Below, in pieces: positions 44,298-53,261 of a stretch of DNA of 64,000 nt. The stretch covers positions 29,451 to 93,450 of the forward strand of contig JAEEMS010000023.1 in assembly GCA_016283355.1 (NCBI GenBank). The letters are read 5' to 3'. This stretch comes from Elusimicrobiaceae bacterium (GTDB lineage Bacteria; Elusimicrobiota; Elusimicrobia; Elusimicrobiales; Elusimicrobiaceae). The notes under the pieces are model-generated. The model was not told the DNA's origin, ran no database searches, and worked only from the letters and a program-made list of their open reading frames with translations. Position 1 is the stretch's first letter. Each line of letters opens with the position of its first letter. A program made the position numbers and the translations under genes.

Positions 44298-45295
44298 ATT
44301 TTTTCAAGTAATTTCTGCACCAGCCGCGGGATTGCGTATTTTTTGAGGTCACCTTTTTTAATTTTGATAAACTCCGTCGGTAGTTTAGCCGAATGGGGGA
44401 GTTTTACCTTATAAATAGTGCCGTAAATAATTTGGTGAGATAGCACGTGTTTAAGCGTTCCCATGGGGGTTAATTCGGCTCCTTTAAGCCATGCAACTTT
44501 CGGTCTTTTTTCCGTTGACGTTTCAAAGAGTGGCAATTCATACAGATTTTGCCAAATGTCCCCACCGCCGCGTTTATGCAAGTAAATACAATTTCCTTGC
44601 TCTACATATATATAGTGGAAATAGCGCGTAGATAGTTTTGTTTTCTTCTCTTTTACTGGTAATTCTTCCGTGCGGTTTTTCCGTCGCGCCACACATTGTT
44701 TGGCCAGCGGGCATCCCTTACATTGAGGGCATTGCGGCGTACAAACCGTTGCCCCGAAATCCATAATGGCCTGGTTATATTCACTAGCGTTCTTCTTGTC
44801 CAGTTGCGTTTGCGCCAACGCTGAAAACTGTTTTTTCCCGTCATTACTGTCAATAGGAGTGTCAATACCAAACACTCGGGAAAGCACACGGTACACATTT
44901 CCGTCCACTACCGCATAGGGCATATTGTACGCAATCGAGCAAATAGCTGCCGCCGTATAATCGCCTACGCCCTTCAGCGCACGCACGCCTTCATAGGTGC
45001 GGGGGAATTTTCCTTTCATACTTTTGGCGGCTGCATGCAAATTGCGCGCTCGGGAATAGTATCCCAATCCTTGCCACAATTTCAATACCTCGTCTTCCGT
45101 AGCTGAGGCCAAAGAGGAAGGGGTGGGGAAAGTTTTGGCGAAACGCAAATAATATTCCGTTCCCTGGGCCACACGAGTTTGTTGCAAAATGATTTCGGAA
45201 AGCCATATGAGGTAAGGGTCTTTGGTACGACGCCACGGCAAATCCCGTTTGTACATGGAATACCATTCAAGGAGGGGGGCGGAAATCTTTTTCAT
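44282..45295 (-). CDS. mutY: A/G-specific adenine glycosylase MutY
   Basis: A 337-residue base-excision repair enzyme that removes A opposite 8-oxoG. WLSEIILQQTRV contains the catalytic Glu, the helix-hairpin-helix is LKGVGDYTAAAI, VDGNVYRVLSR contains the catalytic Asp, and CTPQCPQCKGCPLAKQC carries the 4Fe-4S Cys set. A C-terminal NUDIX-like domain (…LHKRGGGDIWQNLYELPLFE…) is present. Length is normal. Confidence 0.96.
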   Translation of the reverse strand: MKKISAPLLEWYSMYKRDLPWRRTKDPYLIWLSEIILQQTRVAQGTEYYLRFAKTFPTPSSLASATEDEVLKLWQGLGYYSRARNLHAAAKSMKGKFPRTYEGVRALKGVGDYTAAAICSIAYNMPYAVVDGNVYRVLSRVFGIDTPIDSNDGKKQFSALAQTQLDKKNASEYNQAIMDFGATVCTPQCPQCKGCPLAKQCVARRKNRTEELPVKEKKTKLSTRYFHYIYVEQGNCIYLHKRGGGDIWQNLYELPLFETSTEKRPKVAWLKGAELTPMGTLKHVLSHQIIYGTIYKVKLPHSAKLPTEFIKIKKGDLKKYAIPRLVQKLLEKIKTEI

Positions 45296-45612
45296 ACTTT
45301 TATTTTACTATTTTTGAACAGTTGCTTAAAAAATGGAATGCCTTATTTTAAAAAATGGTAAATAAATATACTTAAACCGGTCTGACAAACCCTCCGCAAA
45401 ATCAGGGGCGATTTTGCAAAAAGGCGTTTCTAAGCAAAAACCGAGTTTTTTGGAGAATTGCAAAAAATTCGATTTTTTGGCATTCTCTGTGCCGCAAAAA
45501 TCTAATTCGAATTATCATGTTAGATTTTCTAACCCTCAAAAATAATCAAAAAAATCACTTTTAGGATTATGTTTTTTAGAGAGGGTTTCTTTTTATCGTC
45601 GTAGAAGCACAT

Positions 45613-45621
45613 TTATTCACA
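45613..45621 (+). other. DnaA-box match
   Basis: TTATTCACA agrees with the DnaA consensus TTATNCACA at all positions. It lies five bases before the first TTGACATA repeat. A single box can occur by chance in AT-rich DNA. Confidence 0.4.
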
Positions 45622-45625
45622 GCTT

Positions 45626-45665
45626 TTGACATATAATTGACATAAAATAGAAATATATTGACATA
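45626..45665 (+). repeat. Three phased TTGACATA direct repeats
   Basis: TTGACATA occurs at 45626, 45637 and 45658, i.e. 11 and 21 bases apart, close to one and two helical turns, so all copies face the same side of DNA. They lie about 80 bases before the winged-helix-like gene. They could be operator sites or overlapping -35 elements. Confidence 0.6.
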
Positions 45666-45742
45666 AAACAAAAAAATAACTATTATATGTCTATAGCCGG
45701 GGAAAAACCCGTTGATAACTATCATTTTTGAGAATAGATACC

Positions 45743-46306
45743 ATGATTACAGAAAACAATTTGAAAATTCGGTTTCGTTTGCCAAATGGAGAAGAATTTG
45801 AGGCAGAAGGTTCACAATCTTTCATAGAACAACAGCGCAATTATTTCTTAACATTGATTGGAAAGGGGGGAAGCACATCCCTCGTTCCGACTCTATCCGT
45901 AGAAAAACAACCTGCAATAAGTACGCCACCCGCTGCTCATACCCCTATGACAACAGCACGTCCGGATGATCTATCTCCCATCCGACTGTGGGAACGGATT
46001 CTGCGAGAGGAGGGAAACGTGGTAGTATTTCGAAAACGGCACAAACTCTCTATTCAAGAATCCGTCATCCTCGTATTGGCGGGGGCCCGCGTACTCCTCC
46101 GGAAACAACCGTGCAGCGCACTTGAAATATCACGTGCCCTCAAGCTGTCAAATATCAATATGAACGGACGGTTGGACCGGCTATTGGCTGGGGAAATTCA
46201 GCAAGGATACCTCTCAAGCGAAGGAGTGAAACGCAGTCGCGTTTATTCACTAACGGATAAAGGCATGGCACGGGCATTCATCCTTGCCGAGAAGTTAAAC
46301 GACTGA
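45743..46306 (+). CDS. Winged-helix-like protein of unknown function
   Basis: A 187-residue protein without signal or membrane span. The N-terminal ~40 residues (LKIRFRLPNGEEFEAEGSQSFIEQQRNYFLTLIG) look like a small beta-beta-alpha unit; a Pro/Thr linker follows; the C-terminal ~70 residues (CSALEISRALKLS…GRLDRLLAGEIQQGYLSSEG…SRVYSLTDKGMARA) have the shape of a winged helix. ATG at 45743 is preferred to an in-frame TTG at 45728. It stands alone between the repeat-dense region and an AT-rich gap, so it may bind one of them. This is an inference from position only. Confidence 0.65.
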   Translation: MITENNLKIRFRLPNGEEFEAEGSQSFIEQQRNYFLTLIGKGGSTSLVPTLSVEKQPAISTPPAAHTPMTTARPDDLSPIRLWERILREEGNVVVFRKRHKLSIQESVILVLAGARVLLRKQPCSALEISRALKLSNINMNGRLDRLLAGEIQQGYLSSEGVKRSRVYSLTDKGMARAFILAEKLND

Positions 46307-47366
46307 CCGCTACACCACTTGCGCAAAAACCAAAACATCTATTTCAGAAAAAGGGGGAATAATCTCTTTTTCCCCATACAAATTTATCCGAGTACATGGG
46401 AAAATTGCTAAAAAGTCATAAACACACCTTAGTGTCTTGTAAAAAGGTCAAAAATACCTATTTTTTAAATTTTTTTATTTTATCCCCTTTTTTTCTTCCC
46501 CTTTTCACACATCATTTTTAAGAAGTTCTTTTTCCCACATTTTTATATAGCTATCTATCAAAAAATATCCTTATTTCCAAATTCGCCATAAATAAGTATA
46601 GCGAATTTGAAAAAAGGGGGTATTTGTTACTATATATATAACTAACGATAATTTTTATTATGTTAATCAAAACCAATAAAAAAATGATTTTTTATTTAAC
46701 ATAATTAAAATAAGTTTTTTATGATTTATTATTATTTTTTATATATTTATAATTACAATATTATATAGAATATTAAATATTTTATTTTTTCATTTGTACA
46801 AAGACACCAAAATAGGTCTAAATTTTTAAAAATACGAGCAGCATTTTTAAGGTTAATTTTGCTAATTTATAAGAACTCAAAAATGATATCAATTTTGATT
46901 TTTGTAAAATCCCTTAAATCAATTTGGGGGTACCTGGGATATGGGGCAAAACAAAATAAGGGAAATGGCGTGTGGCAGAAATAGGGCTCAAAAGGGATTT
47001 AATCTCCCTTTATACACGATTTACGATTTTTGAGTGATGAGAAGTGTGGGGTGCGGGAGATCAATGTTCTAATAAACCTTTACTAGCTTTCTGGACATCA
47101 TAGAAGTTGTAATATACCTCCATTCATACATAACAAATACTCTTTTCCGGTAGAGAGCATCCGAAATTTATAAGGGGGGATATCATGTAATATGGATATA
47201 AATTTAGATCCGGCGGATATTTCATCCTTCTTACAGCAATTAAAAAGGGGGAGATTCCACTCTAAAAAATAGAAAGCCCCCCACCACATCCTCGGAAAAA
47301 CAAAATTCCCCCTTATTTCAATTCATAAGGAGGAATCTATAGAGAAATTCTTGAGATTGTACAATT
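46307..47366. other. AT-rich gap with inverted repeats, no convincing gene
   Basis: This ~1.06-kb stretch is far richer in A+T than its surroundings, especially 46600-46860. Perfect or near-perfect inverted repeats: CAAATTCGC / GCGAATTTG (46578-46586 / 46601-46609), TTATGTTAA / TTAACATAA (46658-46666 / 46696-46704, with AATCA / TGATT nested inside), CAAAAAT / ATTTTTG (46878-46904) and ATTCCCCCTTAT / ATAAGGAGGAAT (47305-47336, one G-T; possibly the terminator of the next minus-strand gene). One box CCAAAATAGGTCT at about 46808-46820 resembles the arrays at 4.6 and 8.3 kb. A 26-codon frame at 47192-47272 after GGGGGG looks vaguely protein-like but cannot be supported as a gene. Confidence 0.6.
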
Positions 47367-47993
47367 TTACTCTTGTCCTTTCCCCTTTGCACGGTTTTTG
47401 ATAGCATCTCCAAAGTTGATATTCACATCTTTAAACGCTTTTTGTTTAAAATCTTCCGCGCTAGCACCCGCAGAATACTTTTCTTTGGTTACTTTAGCTT
47501 CTTTAAACGCTTGGTTCTCGGGCGCATTTTCACGGGTTTGTGCAAAACTTTTTACAGCCGAGGAGAACGAAACCGCTTTTTGTGATTTTTTTGCAGAAGA
47601 TGCCGCTTTATTTTTCCCAGTTGTTCCCCCCGCCGAAGGATTACCTCTCCCTTCCGCTACATACGCCTCCATGCTTTTGGGAGCCGGGAAAGTATCTACC
47701 GTCGGAGGTCGAAATACTCCTACGGCAGTTGTCGGCCGGAAAACAGACACGTTTGTCGTAGGACGGGAAGACGTATCCTGTGTTGTAGGATGCGAAACAG
47801 GTGTATTTGCCGACGCAGGACGTTGCACGGAAATTCCTGCCGAAGAAGGATGGAATTCAACCGTTTGTGTTGTAGGCCGGTATACATCTGCACTTGCGGA
47901 GGATTGACGCAAAGTTCCCCCACCGGTTGTCGGACGAGCCGCAACCAACAAAGGAAACAAACAAAAAGTAAGTGCAATAGTCCACTGTTTCAT
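47367..47993 (-). CDS. Exported RPTT-repeat protein
   Basis: A 208-residue protein with a signal peptide (MKQWTIALTFCLFPLLVAA). Residues ~20-110 are a degenerate tandem repeat of 10-13 residues centred on RPTT (ARPTT, YRPTT, SHPTT, SRPTT, FRPTT, FRPPT), Ser/Thr/Pro-rich and probably extended. The rest is Lys/Ala-rich and helical. ATG at 47993 is chosen for the signal peptide. It starts 13 bases after the stop of the next exported gene, so the two form an operon. Function unknown; a wall-, glycan- or surface-exposed stalk is possible. Confidence 0.7.
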   Translation of the reverse strand: MKQWTIALTFCLFPLLVAARPTTGGGTLRQSSASADVYRPTTQTVEFHPSSAGISVQRPASANTPVSHPTTQDTSSRPTTNVSVFRPTTAVGVFRPPTVDTFPAPKSMEAYVAEGRGNPSAGGTTGKNKAASSAKKSQKAVSFSSAVKSFAQTRENAPENQAFKEAKVTKEKYSAGASAEDFKQKAFKDVNINFGDAIKNRAKGKGQE

Positions 47994-48006
47994 AAAAATT
48001 CTCTTT

Positions 48007-48576
48007 CTATTTTTTCCCGGGCGCTTTTCCACCCATTAATGCGGACAGATCAGGCATCCCCGCCGGCATTGCGCCTGCATTTGCATTACCTTGCGCATTT
48101 CCACCGGTACCGCCCGCCATATTTTGCAATCCTTGTAACATTCCTTGCATTTGACCCAATTGCGCCATTGCGGCGGCCGCTTCCGGCGGGATTTCTGCCG
48201 GCGTTTCTTGTTGAGCGGGAACTTGGGGAGCAGTCGCAGCGGGGGCTGGTTTTTCTGATGGCGGCGGAACATTTTTCGTCTGTTTTTTGCTCACAGAAAT
48301 ATTCACGGTCGGTTCTTCTACAACCGCAGGAGGAATTCCCTCTCTTTGAGCGGTTTCCACGGGCTTTGTTTGAACTCCCCGAGTATACACTCCTTTATCA
48401 AATTTATAACGCGAACTATACGTAGTAGCGGTGTAGGTACGCGGGGCATCTGTTTCTTCTTGGCTTGTCTCTTCTACACCATGGGTACCAAAATTCGTAC
48501 GCGAAGGCCCCCCCACATTAAAGGCAATTGCAGGCACGCTTACACTCATTAATAACACCCACCATAAAATTCGCAT
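48007..48576 (-). CDS. Exported low-complexity protein
   Basis: A 189-residue protein with a signal peptide (MRILWWVLLMSVSVPAIAF). The mature part is Pro/Thr/Glu-rich, then Ala/Pro-rich (PPPSEKPAPAATAPQVPAQQ), then Met/Gln/Gly/Asn-rich (LGQMQGMLQGLQNMAGGTGG), with no known domain. ATG at 48576 follows GGGGG. A TTGACA…TACTAT promoter is visible on the minus strand just upstream (about 48605-48635). It is first in an operon with the RPTT-repeat gene. Confidence 0.7.
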   Translation of the reverse strand: MRILWWVLLMSVSVPAIAFNVGGPSRTNFGTHGVEETSQEETDAPRTYTATTYSSRYKFDKGVYTRGVQTKPVETAQREGIPPAVVEEPTVNISVSKKQTKNVPPPSEKPAPAATAPQVPAQQETPAEIPPEAAAAMAQLGQMQGMLQGLQNMAGGTGGNAQGNANAGAMPAGMPDLSALMGGKAPGKK

Positions 48577-48641
48577 AATTTTTCCCCCCTTTTTCCTTAC
48601 ATTTATAGTATATTGTTTATCCAAAAATTGTCAAGGTAAAA

Positions 48642-49973
48642 CTATAGGATAGAAAACGTCAAATCCTCCGGGATTACCAAAAATTCCGGATTATGCGCAC
48701 GCACCGAAAATTGACGGTTTTTATGCGCTTTTAATTTTCTCACCTCTTCGTCAGAAATATAAAATTGCAGAAATTTTCTGCCAAATCCTCCCCCACATTG
48801 AATCTTTGTTAGAATTACATTTTCTCCTTGTACGACATCCAACTCCAACAATTTGCGAAAACTTCGATAAAACATCCAGTATTGAATTGCTTGGTCTGTT
48901 TCTAAAATCAAATCTGTATCGTTCAAATACTCTCTGTCGTCCTTAATAGGGGCTTGTTGCCCAAAATAGAGGTGGGAAATTTTTATTGGCACCAGGGCAG
49001 GATGCATAGAAGTATCCGTTAGCGCAATCGATTGCAAAGGTCCTCCATTGATATGTTTTTTTAAAAACTCAATTTGATCTTCCCATATTGCCTCATGACC
49101 TAAATGGGGATATGTATGTATTAGTACATTGGGTGCGTATGGGGTAAGAAATTGACCGAACTTTTGCCACAGTTCTTGCAAATTCACGTCGCCGTAAAGT
49201 TGCTTAAAAACGGCCCTTTCCACATCTCCATATACGTGGTCATAAGGTAAAGGATCATTATAATCGTCCCCTCCGCTCACCAACAAAATAGGAATTTTTC
49301 TCCACTCTTTTTGATTAAATTTCTTTCCTGTATACTGTTTAAAATCGTAGACCCCTACCGGAAAAATGAGATCAATTCCATTTATTTTTTCTAACGGCAG
49401 GGCAGGGTTTTGGTGCCCCCCTACCACAACGGCCAATACTTTCGTTGGATGTAACATAGCCCAATTCCACGCAAACACCCCCGGCGTAGAAAACCCGGAA
49501 AGTAAATATTTTTTCTCTGTGCGGATACCCCTCTTTTTCAACTGCAACCGGGCATCTTTTAACATTGCTAAAACTTGCCTGTCCAAACGAGCAAAAGGAC
49601 CTTGTTCCAATTTAAATACTTCTCGGTTTAACTGACGTCCATGAAGGGGACTTTTACCATTCATTATCAAAGGAACTAACATGGGAACTCCCACTCCATC
49701 CGCAATACCATATTGGCTATAATTACTTCGCAAACTATCTAGATTGTCTCTCTCGAATTTGGCTACAGATTCTTCCTCTTCTTCGTTATTCATGGTAAGT
49801 AAAATTGGCAATTTTTTAGAGGTATCTATGGTTTTAGGCAAATACAACGCATATCCCCACTGAAATCCCTTTGCAGGATTAGCGGGAAACGTTAAAATTT
49901 CCCCGGTGGATTTTGCATGAGATATAGACACAAAAACCAAACAACAAATTAATGTGAAAATAAGTTTTTTCAT
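48642..49973 (-). CDS. Secreted alpha/beta-hydrolase-like protein (copy 1)
   Basis: A 443-residue protein with a signal peptide ending near SHA-K. YALYLPKTIDTSKKLPILLTM is the start of an esterase/PHB-depolymerase-like domain, LLSGFSTPGVFAWNWAMLHP (about 160-179) has the nucleophile elbow G-x-S-x-x-G and YPHLGHEA the likely catalytic His. A C-terminal ~110-residue beta-rich domain follows. It is a close paralog of the next gene, with 20 bases between them. Substrate unknown; carbohydrate or polyester esterase are possibilities. Confidence 0.75.
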   Translation of the reverse strand: MKKLIFTLICCLVFVSISHAKSTGEILTFPANPAKGFQWGYALYLPKTIDTSKKLPILLTMNNEEEEESVAKFERDNLDSLRSNYSQYGIADGVGVPMLVPLIMNGKSPLHGRQLNREVFKLEQGPFARLDRQVLAMLKDARLQLKKRGIRTEKKYLLSGFSTPGVFAWNWAMLHPTKVLAVVVGGHQNPALPLEKINGIDLIFPVGVYDFKQYTGKKFNQKEWRKIPILLVSGGDDYNDPLPYDHVYGDVERAVFKQLYGDVNLQELWQKFGQFLTPYAPNVLIHTYPHLGHEAIWEDQIEFLKKHINGGPLQSIALTDTSMHPALVPIKISHLYFGQQAPIKDDREYLNDTDLILETDQAIQYWMFYRSFRKLLELDVVQGENVILTKIQCGGGFGRKFLQFYISDEEVRKLKAHKNRQFSVRAHNPEFLVIPEDLTFSIL

Positions 49974-49993
49974 AAATTAATTTATAAGAAAAA

Positions 49994-51325
49994 CTATGGA
50001 ATAGAAAACGTCAAATCCTCCGGGATTACCAAAAATTCCGGATTATGCGCACGCACATTAAAGAAACATCCTTTATTGGGAGAATCTCTCACTTTATCAA
50101 GGGTCCCTTTTAAATTAAAAAGCAAAAAAGAGTTCTTACCGTTAGAAATACTCCCCTCCTTGGCTGGCGAGTTCACTATTTTTCCATTACATAAAATATC
50201 TATTTCTCCATACTCACGATATACCCAATTCGGATAAGTTACCTCCGTTTGCAACACCAATGAATTAGGGAATATCCCATGTTTAATCTCGTCCGGTATT
50301 TGCGGATTGTCTCCCAGCATAATCTGTGTGATATGAACGGGCAACTGTGGTTTCTGATCCGAAGTATCTGTAGGAGTAATTGGAAATAATGGCCCACCAT
50401 TTATGTGCTTTTTAAGAAAATCAATAACATCCTTCGTAACGGGCTTATGTCCCAACCACGGATATACGTGAGTTTGTACATTGGGGGCCAACTCAGCTAG
50501 TAGTTGCAATGATTGTGTACGGCGTTCAAAAATGTCTTTCCCTGGCAAAACTTTTTGCAATACCGGACGTTCCAGCTCTTTTGCAAAACATTCTTCATAA
50601 ACAAAAGTATCATTATTATCCTTCTCTCCATTACTGGAGAATATAGGAATTTTTGACCACGCTTTTTTATTAAATTTTTTACCTGTATATTTCTTTAAAT
50701 CACTTACGCCTACCGGATAAATTAGCTTGTCACCATTTAACTTTTCAATGGGAAGCATATGATACAACGCCCCACCTGTGACCAGTGCTAACACATACTC
50801 GGGGTGGAGCATCGTCCATCTCCAGGCAAAAACTCCCGAAGAAGAAAAACCTGTCACTAAAAATTTATCTTTCGTATGAATACCGCGTTTTTTTAACTCT
50901 TTACGAGCATCTTCTAATATTTTTAACACTTGCAAGTCCAGTCGCTTAAATGGTTCTTCCTGCGATACAAACACTGCCCTGCTTAATGCTTGGGTATATA
51001 ATCCTTCCGGACGCTGCACAATTGGCATGACAAGAGGAACACCTAATTCATCCGCTACTGGATATTCACTACGTTCATACTGCAAACGGAACAACGTTTT
51101 TTCTTCAGTTTCTTTTACCGTATCGGTAACACCACAATCGGTCATAATCAGCAATACCGGCAATTTTTTAGAGGTGTCTATGGTTTTAGGCAAATACAAC
51201 GCATATCCCCACTGAAATCCCTTTGCAGGATTAGCGGGAAACGTCAAAATTTCCCCATTAGATTTGGCGTGCCCCACAAGAAAAAATCCGACAAAAACAA
51301 ATATAAATAAAAATATTTTTTTCAT
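49994..51325 (-). CDS. Secreted alpha/beta-hydrolase-like protein (copy 2)
   Basis: A 443-residue paralog of the preceding gene with the same layout: signal peptide (…VGHA-K), LVTGFSSSGVFAWRWTMLHP as nucleophile elbow, YPWLGHKP with the His, and a C-terminal beta-rich domain. The first ~40 codons after the signal (SNGEILTFPANPAKGFQWGY…) and the last ~20 (NVRAHNPEFLVIPEDLTFSI) are nearly identical to copy 1 also at DNA level, while the middle has diverged. This points to tandem duplication with later conversion at the ends, or to selection on them. Confidence 0.75.
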   Translation of the reverse strand: MKKIFLFIFVFVGFFLVGHAKSNGEILTFPANPAKGFQWGYALYLPKTIDTSKKLPVLLIMTDCGVTDTVKETEEKTLFRLQYERSEYPVADELGVPLVMPIVQRPEGLYTQALSRAVFVSQEEPFKRLDLQVLKILEDARKELKKRGIHTKDKFLVTGFSSSGVFAWRWTMLHPEYVLALVTGGALYHMLPIEKLNGDKLIYPVGVSDLKKYTGKKFNKKAWSKIPIFSSNGEKDNNDTFVYEECFAKELERPVLQKVLPGKDIFERRTQSLQLLAELAPNVQTHVYPWLGHKPVTKDVIDFLKKHINGGPLFPITPTDTSDQKPQLPVHITQIMLGDNPQIPDEIKHGIFPNSLVLQTEVTYPNWVYREYGEIDILCNGKIVNSPAKEGSISNGKNSFLLFNLKGTLDKVRDSPNKGCFFNVRAHNPEFLVIPEDLTFSIP

Positions 51326-51371
51326 AAACTCATTCTATAAAATCATCCTTATTTTATGCTACACTATTAAT

Positions 51372-52580
51372 GTGAATAATACTTCTGTATACGACGTTAT
51401 TATTGTTGGAGCAGGCGCCAGCGGACTCATCTGTGCGTTGGAGTGTGCGCGCGCCAAAAAGCGTGTATTAGTGTTAGAAAAATCTCCCCTCATTGGCCGG
51501 AAAATCCTCGTCAGCGGAAACGGCCGTTGTAACTTTACTAACCGCTTTGTGTCTCCAAAAAACTATTTTGCGGATAAAAAACTCATCACATCCGCATTGC
51601 AAAAGTTTTCCTTTCAAAATTGTTTAAATTATTTTTCTGATTTGGGTGTTTTATATACGGAAGAAGAAAACGGCCGTTACTTTCCCTCCACTGGGAAGGC
51701 CACCGCCATTACAGATGCTTTTAAAGCAGCATTATCCGAACAATCCGTAGAGATCGTATGTAATCAGGAAGTGTTGCGTATTACACACGGTAAAAAGTTT
51801 AATGTACATACAGCAAATGCCACTTTTCAATCCTCAAAATTGGTTCTCGCGTGTGGTTCCTGTGCTTATCCGCAAGTTAGCGGTTCCTCCGGTGGCTACC
51901 GGCTAGCGGAGCAACTGGGCCATACGGTTACTCCCCCTCTTGCCTCTCTGAGCGGACTGGTATTAAAAGAAAATTTTTCCCGTTTAGTAGGAATTCGCAC
52001 TCAAGCACGTCTTACTTATAATGGTACGACCACAGAAGGAGAAATCATTTTTACAAATTACGGCATCAACGGCCCGGCAGCTCTAAATTTAAGTCCCCTT
52101 ATTACACGCAAATTATCCCAAGGGAATCAAACGATCACCCTCAATTTTTTACCGCAAATAAAAGATATACAAAGTTTTTTAAATAATCGCGCACAACAAT
52201 TCTCTCACCGAAAGCCAAAGGATTTTTTCGCCGGTATATTGCATGAATCCATTGCCAATTTACTTATTGACTTTAAAGGACTGCGCAAAAATAAACCGTT
52301 AAAGGAACAATCCCCTACGGCTTTACAAAATGCTTTTCAAACGCTGGGAAAATGGCCCATTACCGTCACATCACTGCGTCCTTGGAACGAGGCAATGGTA
52401 GCGGCAGGGGGTGTAAATACACGCGAAATAAATTATAATACATTTGAGTCCTGCCTTTGCCCCGGACTATTTATTACGGGGGAATTGTTAGATGTGGACG
52501 GTGTCAGCGGAGGATTTAATTTACATTTTGCCTGGGCATCCGGATTTGTGGCCGCACAGGAATTACGTAAGGAGAACTGA
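51372..52580 (+). CDS. HI0933-family FAD-dependent oxidoreductase (YhiN-like)
   Basis: A 402-residue flavoprotein. YDVIIVGAGASGLICALECAR is the FAD fold; GRKILVSGNGRCNFTN, ENGRYFPSTGKAT and the final TGELLDVDGVSGGFNLHFAWASG are hallmarks of the HI0933/YhiN family, whose reaction is unknown. A GTG start at 51372 is preferred: it gives a normal N-terminus, and an extended -10 (TGCTACACT, hexamer 51360-51365) ends six bases before it, so the mRNA is probably leaderless. The MORN-like gene follows after two bases. Confidence 0.88.
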   Translation: MNNTSVYDVIIVGAGASGLICALECARAKKRVLVLEKSPLIGRKILVSGNGRCNFTNRFVSPKNYFADKKLITSALQKFSFQNCLNYFSDLGVLYTEEENGRYFPSTGKATAITDAFKAALSEQSVEIVCNQEVLRITHGKKFNVHTANATFQSSKLVLACGSCAYPQVSGSSGGYRLAEQLGHTVTPPLASLSGLVLKENFSRLVGIRTQARLTYNGTTTEGEIIFTNYGINGPAALNLSPLITRKLSQGNQTITLNFLPQIKDIQSFLNNRAQQFSHRKPKDFFAGILHESIANLLIDFKGLRKNKPLKEQSPTALQNAFQTLGKWPITVTSLRPWNEAMVAAGGVNTREINYNTFESCLCPGLFITGELLDVDGVSGGFNLHFAWASGFVAAQELRKEN

Positions 52581-52582
52581 TT

Positions 52583-53254
52583 ATGGCAGATATGGTTCGT
52601 AAAACAACAAGTTTAACCGAGCCGGGACAAGTGGGTTTTTTACGTACCTACTACGTGGATGGGAAAGAGGTATACTCGGAAACTTTGAACAAAAATTTAG
52701 ACATTGAAAAACATTCCGGCAAATTACCCAATGGAACCGTACGGGAATTTTTTGAAAACGGCAAACTTTACTTTGAATGTGAAGTCAAAAATGGACAACG
52801 TAATGGGGTTTGCAAAATTTATTTTGATAACGGCAAAGTAAATATCGAAAAGAACTATGTTTTCGGAATGCTCCAAGGGAAAGTGCGCATCTATCATCCG
52901 ACAGGCCGGTTATACAAAGAATTTTCTTACGTCGACGATATTCAAGACGGGAAACAAACCAAATATTATCCAGACGGAAAAATTTTGGAAACAGCCGAAT
53001 ATAAAAAAGGATTTTTAAACGGCCCATGCAAAATTTACACCCCCGACGGAGATTTGCGTTCGGAATGCACTTACAAAAATGACAAACTTATCGGCGATAA
53101 AATCATTTATCACCCCAACGGAACTATTGCTTTGATTTCCCCCCATAAAGACGGGAAGCCACACGGCGTTACTAAAAAATTTAACGAAACCGGCGATCTG
53201 ATTGAAGAGTGGTTTTTTGAGGAAGGGATTCTAACACTCAAAAAGATTCATTAA
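52583..53254 (+). CDS. MORN-like repeat protein (YwqK-type)
   Basis: A 223-residue cytoplasmic protein built of about seven ~22-residue repeats of the pattern NGxxxxYxxNGKLxxExxYxNGxxxGxxKxY, e.g. PNGTVREFFENGKLYFECEVKNGQRNG. Relatives are often named 'antitoxin YwqK', but that label is not supported here because no toxin gene lies nearby. An AAGGAG site overlaps the end of the flavoprotein gene, so they are coupled. Confidence 0.88.
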   Translation: MADMVRKTTSLTEPGQVGFLRTYYVDGKEVYSETLNKNLDIEKHSGKLPNGTVREFFENGKLYFECEVKNGQRNGVCKIYFDNGKVNIEKNYVFGMLQGKVRIYHPTGRLYKEFSYVDDIQDGKQTKYYPDGKILETAEYKKGFLNGPCKIYTPDGDLRSECTYKNDKLIGDKIIYHPNGTIALISPHKDGKPHGVTKKFNETGDLIEEWFFEEGILTLKKIH

Positions 53255-53261
53255 ACGAAAT

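Larger units (their letters stand above)
45296..45742. other. Repeat-dense intergenic region
   Basis: No gene is visible in this ~445-base stretch. It contains perfect inverted repeats (GCAAAATC / GATTTTGC, 45396-45417; GTTAGA / TCTAAC, 45519-45533), a longer AACCCTC / GAGGGTT pair around 45530-45590, two direct copies of a TTTTTTGG-centred stretch near 45450 and 45475, one DnaA-box match and the TTGACATA repeats listed separately. It lies between mutY and a winged-helix-like gene. Confidence 0.6.

Noticed and set aside
47192..47272. 26-codon frame in the AT-rich gap, after GGGGGG
   Set aside because: Too short to judge, no homology recognised, and a competing frame on the opposite strand is equally plausible.
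47398..47907. 169-codon plus-strand frame opposite the RPTT-repeat gene
   Set aside because: The minus-strand reading has a signal peptide and internal repeats; the plus reading is repetitive only because it mirrors them.
52583..53254. Toxin-antitoxin module (YwqK 'antitoxin')
   Set aside because: The name is an annotation habit for MORN-like repeat proteins; the neighbour is an FAD oxidoreductase, and no toxin-like gene is adjacent.
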